Shown here: positions 33,961-44,724 of the stretch, in pieces
Numbering within the stretch: the stretch's first letter is position 1
How the letters are laid out: each line of letters begins with the position of its first letter
Position numbers and translations under genes: made by a program
Notes under the pieces: model-generated
The model's database searches: none
Told to the model about the DNA's origin: nothing
The model's input: the letters and a program-made list of their open reading frames with translations, nothing else
Assembly: GCA_009760885.1 (NCBI GenBank)
Contig: CM019716.1
Coordinates: 3,787,501 to 3,851,500 of the forward strand
Source of the DNA: Achatina immaculata
Taxonomy: Eukaryota; Mollusca; Gastropoda; Stylommatophora; Achatinidae
Reading direction: 5' to 3'
Length of the DNA stretch: 64,000 bases

Positions 33961-34045
33961 ATGTCACATATTTTGTCTCACACACACACACACACATATA
34001 TATCTTATATATATCTTATATCCTTCCCGTGCCGTTAAACGTCAC

Positions 34046-34450
34046 TTAGGGCTCGCAAGGTAATTCACCAGTTTTCCCTTCTTTGACAAGCCTTTCAACC
34101 GTATCAAGGGATTTTATACCTATTAATTTGGCCTCTCTTAACAATGTCCTCTTTAGAGTTTCACGTGGTCTGCCTCTTTTTCTTCGGCCTGTTGTGCTCC
34201 ACTTGATTGCTTGTTTTGGGATTCTCTGATCATTTCTTCTCATCAAGTGACCAACATATGTCCATCTGCTTTTCCTGATCACCAATGAGACTGGTTGTTG
34301 TTCAGTCATCTGTCTTATCTCTGCATTGTTCTTGAATTCATTCCACTTGATGCCGAGTATTTTCCTTAGGCATTTGTTTTCAAAAGAGTCTAATTTCTTT
34401 TCTATTTCTTTAGTTGTTTTCCAGCTTTTGCATGCATAAATGATGGTGGA
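34046..34450 (-). pseudogene. LINE-A copy 2 C-terminal basic domain
   Basis: In the frame lost by the 4-bp deletion: YACKSWKTTKEIEKKLDSFE, CLRKILGIKWNEFKNNAEIR, then (34309-34046) SRWTYVGHLMRRNDQRIP, RRKRGRPRETLKRTLLREAK and a final KEGKTGELPCEP stop. The GH..RR and RGRPRE..KR blocks are shared with LINE-B and LINE-C ends. Confidence 0.85.
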
Positions 34451-34491
34451 TATTACATTTGAATTGAATAGTCTTAACTTGGTTTTTGTGC

Positions 34492-35790
34492 TTATAACTT
34501 TTGAATGCCATATGTTCTCAAATCGAAGATCGATGCTGCTTTTGCAATTCTAAATCTAACTTCCTTTCTGGTGTCACCATCATGGTTTACGTAGCTGCTA
34601 AGGTATGCAAATTGATTAACATCTTCAGTATCTGTCCCTTTTATATGAATTTTTCCATTTTGATTAATGGAATGTTTCATTATTTTTATTTTGTCCTTGT
34701 TAATTTCAAGTCCTATTTTGATAGCTAGTGAAGACAGGCTATCTGTTTTTTCTTGCATGAAATTCACATTAGTACTGATAAGAGTTATGTCATCAGCAAA
34801 ATCAAGATCTTCTAGTTGGGTCCCATGTACCCAGTCAATACCTGTGTTACCTGTGCAGCATTTTTTCATTATGAAGTCTATTGTAATCCCAAAAAGTAAA
34901 GGATACAGTATACATCCTTGTTTCACGCCTGTTTCAATCTGGAACCATTCACTCATCCCTTCTTCTGTCTTGACTGCACAAACATATCCATTGTATAAGT
35001 CCTTAATGATGTTGACAATTTTAGATGGTATTCCATATAGAAATAAAATTCTCCATAATGAATCTCTGTGTATACTATCAAATGCCTTTTTAAAATCTAT
35101 GAAGTTCAGTATTAATGGTTTCTGCTTTTCAATATGTTCTTCAAGTATTATTCTGAGAGTAAAGATTTGGTCGAGACAGCTTCTCCCTTTTCGAAATCCT
35201 GCTTGTTCTCTCATTGCAGTATCCACTATATCTTTGAGTCTATTCAAAATGACCTTGCGAAATACTTTTGACACAACTGATATTAAGGTTACTCCTCTCC
35301 AGTTGTTACAGTCACTAAGGTTGCCCTTTTTTGGTATTTTAACAATGATTTCTTTCTTCCAATTAGAAGGGACCTTTTCTTCTTTACAAATCTTTTTAAA
35401 CATTCTCTGTAGTTGTCTCATGTTGTCACTATTGATAGCTTTTAGTATTTCGGCTGTTATTTCGTCTTCACCTGCAGCTTTGTTGTTAGCCATTAAATTC
35501 ACTGCTGTTTTAATTTCATGCAATTTAATTTCTTCTAGGTTGACATTTAGTTGTGGGGCTGGTAAGTCAGTTTCAAGGTTTAACAATTCTTTTGGGTGTG
35601 GTCGATTGAATATTTCTTGGAAGTGTTCTGCCCATCTCTGCTTTTGGTCTTTATTTGATGTTAATAGTGTTCCAGTTTTGCTAAGGATTGGTCTTTCTTT
35701 AGATGTAATAGTACCTGTTAGCCTCTTTTGTATGTTATATAAAGTTTTGCTGTCTCCTGTTTTTGCTGCTTTTTCTGCCTCTTTCGCCAT
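34492..35790 (-). pseudogene. LINE-A copy 2 reverse transcriptase (432-aa frame, N- and C-truncated)
   Basis: The longest real coding frame of the window. RT motifs in order: NNWRGVTLISVVSKVF, EQAGFRKGRSCLDQIF, motif A LNFIDFKKAFDSIHRDSLW, FLYGIPSKIVNIIKDLYNG, motif B IETGVKQGCILYPLLF, motif C LEDLDFADDITLIS with both Asp present, then motif D region INKDKIKIMKHSINQNGKIH. The frame starts only at MAKEAEKAAK because a 1-bp loss near 35853 cuts the upstream linker (copy 1 keeps that base). A TAG upstream of the linker, near 35960, is shared with copy 1. At the 3' end a 4-bp deletion near 34530 diverts the frame to ..DLRTYGIQKL, separating it from the C-terminal block. The catalytic core is intact but the element is not. 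Confidence 0.9.
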
Positions 35791-36112
35791 ATTGTCTATG
35801 TATTCTCTTTTATCCCTTCTAGCTGAACTTTTTACTTTCTTGTCTATTTCTTGTATTTTGCTTTTGCCAAATCTCTTTCATGATCTGTTTTTGCATTCAA
35901 CATGTCTAATTTGACTGCTCGTCTTTCCTGTATATACTTCCATGTTTTATCTGATATCTATGCTTTTCTATTTGGTTTTTCCAGTCCAGTAGTTACCTTT
36001 GCTACTGTGATTATTGGCTGTGCTGTAAGAATTCCATAACCCATCTATACCTATCTCCTCAACTTCACTGGGTGTTTTGGAATGATTGGCAAGTTCCTGA
36101 TTGAAATTAATG

Positions 36113-36931
36113 TTAGTATTTTCTTCTTGTAGGCTGTGGCTGTTTATCTTTCTGTGTACTGATTTCTTGTGTTGACTTCAATTTTAGTTTTATTTTCCAT
36201 ATGCACAGGTTGTGATCACTGTTGACATCTGCGCCCCTACAAGCCCTTACATCCATGAGAGATGTTCTATATTGCTTTCTAATATAAAAATGATCTATTT
36301 GGTTTCTAGTTCTATCATCTGGAGATATCCACGTTGTTTTATGTATCTCTTTGTGTGGGAATATTGTGCCTCCAATGACCATGCCCTCTGTTAGACATAC
36401 TTCAATTAATCTTTCTCCATTCTGATTAACCATGTCAATTCCTTCTTTCCCCATCACTTTTTCAACGTCGGTATTATCCTTCCCTACCTTAGCACTGAAG
36501 TCCCCCATAGCAATTAGGATGTCGTGTTTAGGGACTTTGTTGATGATTTGTTGTAGTTGGTGATAGAAGTCGTCTTTCACATCATCATCTGCATCATTCG
36601 TGGGTGCATAACACTGTATTATTTTCATTTTTCCGTGTCGTAGGTTGTATCGTGCTCTTATTATACGACTGTTCACTGGTTCACATTCTACAAGGGTCTT
36701 TGCAGCCACATTTGACATAATAATGCCCACCCCGTCCCGGATTTTACCGTCATTTCTGCCTGAATGTATTATTAACTTACCGTTTTCCGCCGATCTTTTA
36801 CCTGCTTCTGGCCATCGCATTTCACTGATGCCCAGTATGTCTAGATGGTATCTCTCCATTTCTTTGATGACCTGAGTAGATTTTGTTGGTGCTGCCATCG
36901 TTCTCACATTCCAGAATCCAATTCTTGTCAC
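36113..36931 (-). CDS. LINE-A copy 2 endonuclease domain (272 aa, open frame)
   Basis: APE-like endonuclease with all expected blocks in one frame: GFWNVRTMAA (residues about 5-14), LDILGISEMRW (about 31-41), GVGIIMSNVA, IQCYAPTNDAD (about 105-115), MGDFSAKVGKD (about 142-152), TWISPDDRTRNQIDHFYI (about 204-221), then ADVNSDHNLCIWKIKLKLK (about 235-253). The ATG at 36931 is 15-20 bp from the element's 5' edge, typical of RTE-like elements. The frame stops at 36113 before the RT, where RTE elements normally continue as one polyprotein. The identical stop in copy 1 makes it an inherited lesion. Confidence 0.85.
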   Translation of the reverse strand: MTRIGFWNVRTMAAPTKSTQVIKEMERYHLDILGISEMRWPEAGKRSAENGKLIIHSGRNDGKIRDGVGIIMSNVAAKTLVECEPVNSRIIRARYNLRHGKMKIIQCYAPTNDADDDVKDDFYHQLQQIINKVPKHDILIAMGDFSAKVGKDNTDVEKVMGKEGIDMVNQNGERLIEVCLTEGMVIGGTIFPHKEIHKTTWISPDDRTRNQIDHFYIRKQYRTSLMDVRACRGADVNSDHNLCIWKIKLKLKSTQEISTQKDKQPQPTRRKY

Positions 36932-36974
36932 ATGTCACATATTTTGTCTCACACACACACACACACATATATAT

Positions 36975-37585
36975 CTTATATATATCTTATATCCTTCCCG
37001 TGCCGTTAAACGTCACTTAGGGCTCGCAAGGTAATTCACCAGTTTTCCCTTCTTTGACAAGCCTTTCAACCGTATCAAGGGATTTTATACCTATTAATTT
37101 GGCCTCTCTTAACAATGTCCTCTTTAGAGTTTCACGTGGTCTGCCTCTTTTTCTTCGGCCTGTTGTGCTCCACTTGATTGCTTGTTTTGGGATTCTCTGA
37201 TCATTTCTTCTCATCAAGTGACCAACATATGTCCATCTGCTTTTCCTGATCACCAATGAGACTGGTTGTTGTTCAGTCATCTGTCTTATCTCTGCATTGT
37301 TCTTGAATTCATTCCACTTGATGCCGAGTATTTTCCTTAGGCATTTGTTTTCAAAAGAGTCTAATTTCTTGTCTATTTCTTTAGTTGTTTTCCAGTTTTC
37401 GCATGCATGAATGAGAGTGGATATTACATTTGAATTGAATAATCTTAACTTGGTTTTTGTGCTTATAACTTTTGAATGCCATATATTCTCAAGATTCTTG
37501 AAGATCGATGCTGCTTTTGCAGTTCTAGTTCTAACTTCTTTTCTGATGTCACCATCCTGGTCTATTTAGCTGCCAAGCTACTATA
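36975..37585 (-). pseudogene. LINE-A copy 3 (3' part only)
   Basis: From the tail to the RT C-terminus. Up to about 37370 it is almost identical to copy 2. Beyond that it diverges (TTGTCTATTTC for TTTTCTATTTC, CAGTTTTCGCATGCATGAAT for CAGCTTTTGCATGCATAAAT). It retains the uninterrupted ATTCTCAAGATTCTTGAAGA where copies 1 and 2 have the 4-bp deletion. Ends near 37585 in AT-rich sequence and (TA)n at 37608-37643. Confidence 0.88.
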
Positions 37586-37607
37586 TATATAGTAATATAA
37601 AATTTAA

Positions 37608-37608
37608 A

Positions 37609-37643
<35 letters not shown>
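37608..37643. repeat. (TA)n microsatellite
   Basis: AT dinucleotide run beyond the upstream end of LINE-A copy 3. Confidence 0.95.
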
Positions 37644-37649
<6 letters not shown>

Positions 37650-37734
37650 ATAAAACGAATTACAAGTTATTACAAATGGTGCGCGGTTTTCATACTTTGT
37701 AACATCTAACGTTAAAACTTTCCGTAATCTTAAC

Positions 37735-38235
37735 TTTACCATTAATCCTAAACATAAACCACAACTGTAAAAGCAATCGTAAAATTAACCCTAAACACAG
37801 ACACTACCGGGACTCCTAACCATAACCCTAAAATTAACAAGTCCTAAACGTAAGAGTAATCTTAATCTTAATCCTAAGCACAACCATAATCTTAATTCTA
37901 ATCTTAACCCTAAGCACACCCATAATATTATTTCTAATCTTAACCCTAAGCACAACCATACTCTTAATTCTAATCTTAACCCTAACCACAACCATAATTC
38001 TAATCTTAACCCTAAGCACAACCATACTCTTTATTCTAATCTTAACCCTAAGCAGAACCATAATCTTAATTCTAATCTTAACCCTAAGCACAACCATAAT
38101 CTTAATTCTAATCTTAACCCTAAGCACACCCATAATATTATTTCTAATCTTGACCCTAAACGCAACTCCAGTTTAAGACTTTCTAATCCTAAGCGACACA
38201 TAAATCTTAACCCTAATTCTAACCTCATCTTCGTA
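37735..38235. repeat. Minisatellite, about 36-bp unit (AACCCTAA-containing)
   Basis: About 11-12 units of TTCTAATCTTAACCCTAAGC plus ACAACCATAATCTTAA with length variants. The frames on the minus strand (repeating VLRVKIRIKIM) are translated repeat. Confidence 0.92.
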
Positions 38236-38798
38236 GATGCTATAACTTAACAGTGTAAATGGGAGCCTGGGAAAGGCAGGGAGGGGAGCATGCGCGAATT
38301 TAGTTAATTCAAAGTAATGAATGACAAATTCCCGGAATTCTTTTATTTAATATTCTCAAACATGGAGGCTGTTGTAATTTTTCTAAGATGAAACAACCGA
38401 TATTGGTGAAATTTTTCACTGAAATAGGTAATAGTAAAAAAAAAAATAACTGTGGGAAACCAAAAGGAAGCTAATGAGAGTGGCAGCAAGTGTTGTCTTC
38501 TGTGTATATGCGCGAGTGCGTGATTGTCGAAGGGAGACAACCAATAATTTGTTTTACATGGGAGACAACCAATAATTTGTTTTACATGGGAGACAACCAA
38601 TAATTTGTTTTACATACAGTGGTTATTTCTAACAACGAATGTCCAACTTGAAACATTTCGAAAGGGAAATAACCATGAAAAAAACACTATAAAACAGAAT
38701 TTAGAATTTCCTGAGTTTTGCTTCTCTCCCCTGAAGTTGAAAATTTAAAACATAAGTCCCTGCCTTCTATATTACACATTGCCTCGTCTTACTACTTC
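38236..38798. other. No gene seen; triplicated 28-bp repeat at 38533-38616
   Basis: Three perfect copies of GGGAGACAACCAATAATTTG plus TTTTACAT. Otherwise unremarkable. Confidence 0.65.
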
Positions 38799-38800
38799 TA

Positions 38801-40284
38801 CTCACGAAAAAAGTAAGTGTCCGGAGGTGTCAAGCGCACCAGTCACGTTGTCATGAGTGAAATGAAATCAAATTTGGCACGAAGTTTTGTCTGAGTGTTG
38901 TCCACTTCCCCGTGCTGCACGAAGCTGATCGCACTATTCATGGGGAGATAACCACAGCTCCAGTGAAATCACGTGCAGTGATCCATGATTTGTTACCGAC
39001 CACGGATAAAATGAGGATAAGTGTGTAATTCTGTTCGTAATCGTTGAAGAAAGAAGTAGTGGAATTCCAACATAAACATCTTTTTTCATCATGCCAAGAT
39101 TGAACGAACATCAGCGAGAAATAGCTGCTGGGATGATAATTGCTGGATCAACAGTAGCAGCAGTATCTCAATATTTTAATGTTCACAGAAACACAATATC
39201 ACGCCTTCAAAGTCGTTTTAACCAAAATGGTTCAGTTGCTGACAGCCATAGAAGCGGTAGACCACGAGTTACCATCCTTGCCCAAGACCGCTACATCCAC
39301 CTCATGCACCTTCGCAACAGGTTTCTCCAGATTCCAGGTTTAAGACGTGTGTCGGGCAGGACAGTGCAGAACAGACTCAGAGAGGTAAATCTCTTACCTC
39401 ATAGGCCTACAGTTAGACTAGTACTGACAGTTCGCCACAGACAAACCCGGTTGACCTAGGCCAGGCACCATGAGGCATGGCCTTATCATCAATGGAGACG
39501 GATCCTATTCACTGATGAGTCCAGATTCTGTCTACAAGGCTACGATGGGCGTGCTTTATTGTACAGGGGAAGAGGAGAACGCTTTGCGAATAACTGTGTG
39601 CTACAGGTGGATAGTAGGAGAAAATGGTTTGGGGAGGAATTTCCTATGCTGGCCGAACAAACCTAGTCTTCCTCAATGGCAACCTTACAGGTTTACGATA
39701 TAGGGACGAAATTATTACACGCCACGTAATGCCTTTTCTGGATGCTAACGGACAAGGCGTGATACTGCAGCAGGATAACGCTCTTCCACATGTCGCACGT
39801 GTGGTCAGGGACCACTTTCAGCAGCACCAGATTACTGTCTTGCCATGGCCAGCAGTTTCACCGGACCTGTCACCTATCGAGTACATTTGGGATGAACTGG
39901 ACCGCAGGTTGCGAAGACGACACAATCGTCCTGGAAACCGCCAAGAATTAGCCCAGGCGTTGCAAGAAGAATGGAATAACATGTCTCAACAACTGATACA
40001 ATGTGTCATTGGTTCGATAAGAAGGCGGTGTCAAGCAGTGATAACTGCCCGAGGAGGACACACATGATATTGAAACCCTGTTTTTCTTTTCTTTGGATGG
40101 TGAGCCACATTATGTGAGCTTTTTCACTTTTTTTTTTGTTTGTGACATGTGACTGGCCTGAAAGTTATCATTTTATCTGTTATTGGATAATCAAACATAA
40201 AGTGTGCTAAATTTTATTTCAGTCATCGCCTAAGCACGTTGGTGATGCTTTTTAAAGCATTGCACACTTACTTTTTTCCGTGAG
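38801..40284 (+). mobile_element. Tc1-like DNA transposon, 1.48 kb
   Basis: Inverted ends: left CTCACGAAAAAAGTAAGTGT, right (reverse complement) CTCACGGAAAAAAGTAAGTG, differing by a 1-bp indel. TA target duplicates lie at 38799-38800 and 40285-40286. It encodes a DD34E transposase with few lesions, so the insertion is younger than the mariner at 9.5 kb. No matching solo ends were seen elsewhere in the window. Confidence 0.95.
39091..40067 (+). pseudogene. Tc1 transposase (DD34E), one stop and one frameshift
   Basis: Cut-and-paste transposase. N-terminal HTH domain from MPRLNEHQREIAAGM through FNVHRNTISRLQSRF, with the GRPR hook (SGRPRVT, residues 55-61), and a second HTH around GRTVQNRLREVNL. 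Catalytic domain: LFTDESRF (first Asp), VILQQDNALPH (second Asp), SPDLSPIEYIWDELDRR (Glu), with 34 residues between the last two acidic residues. It ends ITARGGHT, stop 40065-40067. Two defects: TAG at 39457-39459 where an intact family member would read Trp, and a small indel near 39608-39630 that moves VWGGISYAGRTN to a new frame. All catalytic residues remain. Confidence 0.95.
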
Positions 40285-41228
40285 TAATGATTCATGAATT
40301 GCACTATCATAGATCATACAAGTATTGTAGTAGTATTTACAAGAATAAGCCTCTAAGGATCTTCTTCTTCTGTGGAACTATGTGCTAGTTTTCTTTGCAG
40401 CTGATGCGGTAAGGATGTTGAGGCTGTTCAGATTGTTTCTACAGTGCTGTTTAGCTTAAATATTTTGATCGAGTGAGACTGAGAGAAGGTTGTGACTTCT
40501 TTAGTTCATCAATGGAGCTATAAAAGAGACCCAGTGTAACAGAATGCGATCAGTCGAAGGTAAATAACTGTAAAAGATGAAAGAAGAAAAGCATAGACAG
40601 AGTTGAAGCCCTTGGACGTATTACATCCCCTTGTCACCTGTCACAGGAGAGAAGTTCGCGAGATTTTCTTGTAGTCATCGAGTGGAAATCACGTGGGCTA
40701 TGAACGAGACTAAAGAGTCTAGAGGACAATCTTGAGCAAGTGAGTAGAGAACGTCTGACTGTAGAATAAAACTGACTTGTATCTCGCATAATAAAATATT
40801 CCAAGTGCTATCCCTATGTGCCTCTAAGGCATGACAGGGTTACTTTTACCTTTACCTTAATGGGACTTGTATATTTTGTATTTAGTGTAGTTTTGTTGGC
40901 TATTTTTTATTCTTTGTGGAGGCGGATATATTTCGATCTGATAGACGTCTGGAAATTCTGTTTCATCAAGTTCACCTGAGTTATTTGAGGTGTTACAACG
41001 ATACTTTCCTACATTTCCATCATCATCATCATCGTCGTCGTCGTCATCATCATCATCATCATCATGTGTTCTACGCTTTAATGGATATTGTTCTTCATAC
41101 ATACTTATTCAATGATGTTAGTGTGCGTTCATCGAACTCATCATCCGGGTTCTTGTTATTGTTTCAGCAAAGTGTATAACCACAGGATACCTGAGATAAC
41201 AAACTAGTGAGTACAATAATTAAATTAT
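40285..41228. other. No gene seen; partial S1 at 40365-40440; (CAT)n at 41018-41065
   Basis: GGAACTATGTGCTAGTTTTC and TTGCAGCTGATGCGGTAAGG match the first part of S1 (plus orientation). A (CATCGT)-type microsatellite lies at 41018-41065. Confidence 0.6.
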
Positions 41229-41375
41229 TCACTGACTTGGGGAGTTTAGCACTCCTTGCCTTACCCAGGGTAGGGCTTTTACTGAAAGGGGTGGATAGTG
41301 CCAAAGGAGAGATGGGACAGGGTCTTGGTCGGTTATGGTTCACCAACCTTGACAACAGTATGTCAAGTAAGCGAG
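41229..41375 (+). repeat. S1 dispersed repeat, partial
   Basis: GATGGGACAGGGTCTTGGTC and GGTTATGGTTCACCAACCTT match the right-hand part of S1. The sequence upstream is diverged. Confidence 0.65.
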
Positions 41376-42827
41376 CGACGCTGACTGCCAAATCGGACAA
41401 CATCTTCACCCCAAGACTCGAAGGATATACAGTTATTCTGAGCTTATTTGCCATCAGCACTTCCAAGTGCCTTTGGACTCACACTAAAAGCTAAAGAAAT
41501 GTTCTTCTAAAGCAAAGAAAACGTGGGTTTCCTTAAGTTCCTCCACAACAGGTCGATATTTACTTCTTACATCAGGCTGCTGTGACACAGTGTGAAGCAA
41601 CAATGTAGAGTGCTAGTGTTTTGGTCTGCCCTTGCTTTTTCCAGCAGTGATATGGACACCTCATCAAGGGATGAAGATGCACTCATACAGTACTCACGCT
41701 ATGCCTGTTAGATGTCAGCGACCCATATCTGGTGTCAGGTTTGGTGAACCATAGCCGGTCAAGACCCTATTCTGCCTACATGTCTAGGGCATACAACAGC
41801 TTGTCAGAGTGATTAAGGATTATAATGAGAGCGTAAACCCTCTTCCTAAGTGGCACATAACATCACCACAACGCCCCTTTTTGGAAGCGGGCGGAGTCCA
41901 AGGAGATAAGAAATTCTTCTGACAAGGATGGGGGGATTTTTCTAACAACGAACAAACGATTAAACGTGAAGATGAAATGGAGGCACAACTGAAGGTACGT
42001 TTCATGGGTACAGCATTAACATTTTTAATCATTCAAAAGTTGTAACTGAAATAATGAACAAAAAATCTAAAGCTTTCACGAAGTTCACTGGTTTATAGAT
42101 TCGTAACTCTAGAAACTACCAATTTCTGATACTTTTTTTGTGTTTTGTTTTGGCTTGAGTACTCATAAATATAATGATATTTTCATGATACTTTGGAGGA
42201 GTAGGGGATAGGGAAGAAGGGAGTGGGGGGGGGAGGGGGCAGGGATTAAGAACGGCGTGATGATTTTGAATTAAGGTGTGGCGTGATAATTTTATAATTT
42301 GAACTTAATTAAAACAAAATATGCAGCAGGAAATTATTTTTTAAAAAAAAGGAAAGCGGGTGTGTATTACGAGTAGTTCATTATTTCATTACTAGTTCAT
42401 TGAAATATCTTTGTAGAACTGATATTACTGAAAGTTTCTGATAACTACATGAATAAAAGGCAACATTCTGAAATGTTCTAGCGTTCCTAGCACGTGGAGA
42501 AATCAAACATACCACGCCAAGTTCAGGAAAAAAAAAGAAACACATACTGTGTTCAGTTCCAGCTGATTCATTGCCATCGTACTATCTGCCACTAAAACGC
42601 ATCGCTTTATTTATTTGTTTATTTTTAGCCATAAGTCGCTGTACCAGGTTTAGAATACATAAAACCGCGGATTCCACATTTCTCACCCATTTACTGACAT
42701 ACATTTGATGTATTCTTAAACTTGACACAATTCAGAAGCGGGTTATAAGTAGTTGTCCACCCTGGATATGAAAACAAAATTCGCACTCATTGTCATGAAG
42801 TCGCAGCCTTCTTTAAATAGCTCGTGT
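41376..42827. other. No gene seen; S1 scrap at 41715-41790
   Basis: GTGAACCATAGCCGGTCAAG is a minus-orientation S1 scrap. The rest is AT-rich with a G-run near 42220. Confidence 0.55.
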
Positions 42828-43170
42828 GACACCCTGACTCATCGATGATGGCTTAGCATGGGCCTCTCAAGGAGGTGACACCCTGACTCATCGATGATGG
42901 CTTAGCATGGGCCTCTCAAGGAGGTGACACCCTGACTCATCGATGATGGCTTAGCATGGGCCTCTCAAGGAGGTGACACCCTGACTCATCGATGATGGCT
43001 TAGCATGGGCCTCTCAAGGAGGTGACACCCTGACTCATCGATGATGGCTTAGCATGGGCCTCTCAAGGAGGTGACACCCTGACTCATCGATGATGGCTTA
43101 GCATGGGCCTCTCAAGGAGGTGACACCCTGACTCATCGATGATGGCTTAGCATGGGCCCTCCAAGGAGTC
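42828..43170. repeat. Minisatellite, 49-bp unit, seven near-perfect copies
   Basis: Units start with GACACCCTGACTCATCGATG at 42828, 42877, 42926, 42975, 43024, 43073 and 43122. Six are essentially identical and the last has GGGCCCTCC for GGGCCTCTC. Low divergence points to recent amplification. Confidence 0.97.
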
Positions 43171-43434
43171 TCAGAGTTCCTGGTGTAAGTGCTGCTGTCT
43201 GAGTTGCTGTTTGGAAATGATGGCTCAGATATATCAAAAAACATTTGACGATCTTGATATCGCGTTGCTACACGAGGTTAACCAGACCTGGGACGGTCAG
43301 TCCTGGTACCTGTTGCCTGAAATCGCAGGCTCAGCCTCACTGTAGTCGAATGGTCACAATGAAAATGTCTGGCAACATCTCTGATCGTCATTCCATTGCT
43401 GAGCATAGCACCAGCTTGCTATCGCTCTTGTGAC

Positions 43435-44490
43435 AACAGTTCTTATATCTTATATCCTTCCCGTGCCGTTAAACGTCACATAGGGCTCGCAAGGTAGTTC
43501 GCCAGTTTTTCCTGTCTTCGGCGAGGCTTTCAACCTCATCAAGGGAGTTTATGCCTATTAATTTGGCCTCTCTTAACAATGTCCTCTTCAGATTTCACGC
43601 TGTCTGCCTCTTTTTCTTTGGCTTGTTTGTGTTCCATTTTATAGCTTGTTTCGGGGTTCTCTGACTGTATCTTCTCATCACGTGACGAACATATGTCCAT
43701 CTCTTTTTCTGATCACCCATGAGACTGGTTGTTGTTCAATTATTTGTCTTATCTCTGCATTGTTCTTCAATTCGTTCCACATGATGCCGAGTATTTTCCT
43801 TAGGCATTTGTTTTCAAAAGAGTCTAATTTGTTGTCTATATCTTTAGTTGATTTCCAGCTTTCACATGCATAAATGAGGGTGGATATTACATTTGAATTG
43901 AATAGTCTTAACTTGGTTTTTGTGCTTACAACTTTTGAATGCCATATGTTCTCAAATCGAAGATCGATGCTGCTTTTGCAATTCTAAATCTAACTTCCCT
44001 TCTGGTGTCACCATCATGGTTTACGTAGCTGCTAAGGTATGCAAATTGATTAACATCTTCAGTATCTGTCACTTTTATATGAATTTTTCCATTTTGATTA
44101 ATGGAATGTTTCATTATTTTTATTTTGTCCTTGTTAATTTCAAGTCCTATTTGATAGCCAGTGAAGGCAGGCTATCTGTTTTTTCTTGCATGGAATTCAC
44201 ATTGTCACTGACAAGAGTTATGTCATCAGTAAAATCAAGACCTTCTAGTTGGGTCCCATGTACCCAGTCAATACCTGTGTTACCCGTGCATCATTTTTTC
44301 ATTATGAAGTCTATTGTAATTCCAAAAAGCAAAGGAGACAGTATACATCCTTGTTTCACACCTGTTTCAATCTGGAACCATTCGCTCATCCCTTCTTCTG
44401 TTTTGACTGCACAAACATATCCATTGTAAAAGTCCTTAATGATGTTGACAATTTTAGATGGTACTCCATATAGACTTAAAATGACAACAA
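43435..44490 (-). pseudogene. LINE-A fragment: RT C-terminal half and 3' end
   Basis: Starts with the TCTTATATCTTATATCCTTC tail and continues through the C-terminal block into the RT. The frame 44114-43926 ends ..DLRTYGIQKL, the same diverted end as in copies 1 and 2, so it shares their 4-bp deletion. RT motif B/C codons lie further up with extra single-base losses (about 44155) and ADD codons altered near 44230. Truncated near 44485, within the RT before motif A. Confidence 0.88.
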
Positions 44491-44724
44491 CTGGGGTAGG
44501 ACAAAAACATTAACAAAATTCCTATCCATGGAAACAGATGACGGGCTTAAACTTGTCTAATGCGTGTGTCAAATTTCAAAGTTTGTGTGATTTTTTATAA
44601 GGCCATCAATTAAGAAAAGGCTGCTTTGAAGCGCTGAACGCCAGATGTTGACATCATAATGTCAGGGACATTTCTTTACATTAACTGTCACGCTTGCACG
44701 CATTCAGAGCCTGAAAATCGTTTA

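Larger units (their letters stand above)
31073..33980 (-). mobile_element. LINE-A copy 1 (RTE/BovB-like), about 2.9 kb, defective
   Basis: A non-LTR retrotransposon on the minus strand: APE-like endonuclease (33960 down to about 33144), linker, reverse transcriptase (32934 to 31555), C-terminal basic region (to about 31200) and a short 3' UTR ending CGGCACGGGAAGGATATAAG. Almost no 5' UTR is visible, and (CA)n/(TATATC)n precede the start. Size, EN-RT order, short UTRs and a repetitive tail suit the RTE clade. Its 3'-most 280 bp differs clearly from copy 2, while the body is nearly identical. Relative to copy 2 it has a 32-bp deletion near 32037, a 1-bp loss near 32513 and a 2-bp loss near 33687. 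Confidence 0.9.
34002..36950 (-). mobile_element. LINE-A copy 2, about 2.95 kb, defective
   Basis: Tandem neighbour of copy 1 in the same orientation, nearly identical over the body. Equivalent points lie 2937-2971 bp apart, and the 34-bp range is explained by copy 1 deletions. Its 3' 280 bp (34010-34290) instead matches copy 3 (36982-37262) almost exactly. The CA/TATATC junction sequence (33975-34020) also recurs at 36946-36991. Structure as in copy 1, with an intact endonuclease frame. Confidence 0.92.

Noticed and set aside
34667..35914. 415-codon open frame on the plus strand
   Set aside because: It is antisense to the LINE-A RT. The protein is hydrophobic because it is the complement of Lys/Asp/Glu codons, and parallel shadows occur at 31730-32914 and 43920-44429.
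31073..36950. LINE-A tandem as a pure assembly duplication
   Set aside because: The copies differ by several indels (32, 2, 1 and 1 bp) and by the whole 3' 280 bp, which a collapsed or duplicated contig would not create. Long reads would still settle it.
37735..38235. Interstitial telomeric repeat (AACCCTAA phrases)
   Set aside because: The CCCTAA hexamer is not itself tandem. It occurs once per 36-bp unit, so it is an ordinary minisatellite.
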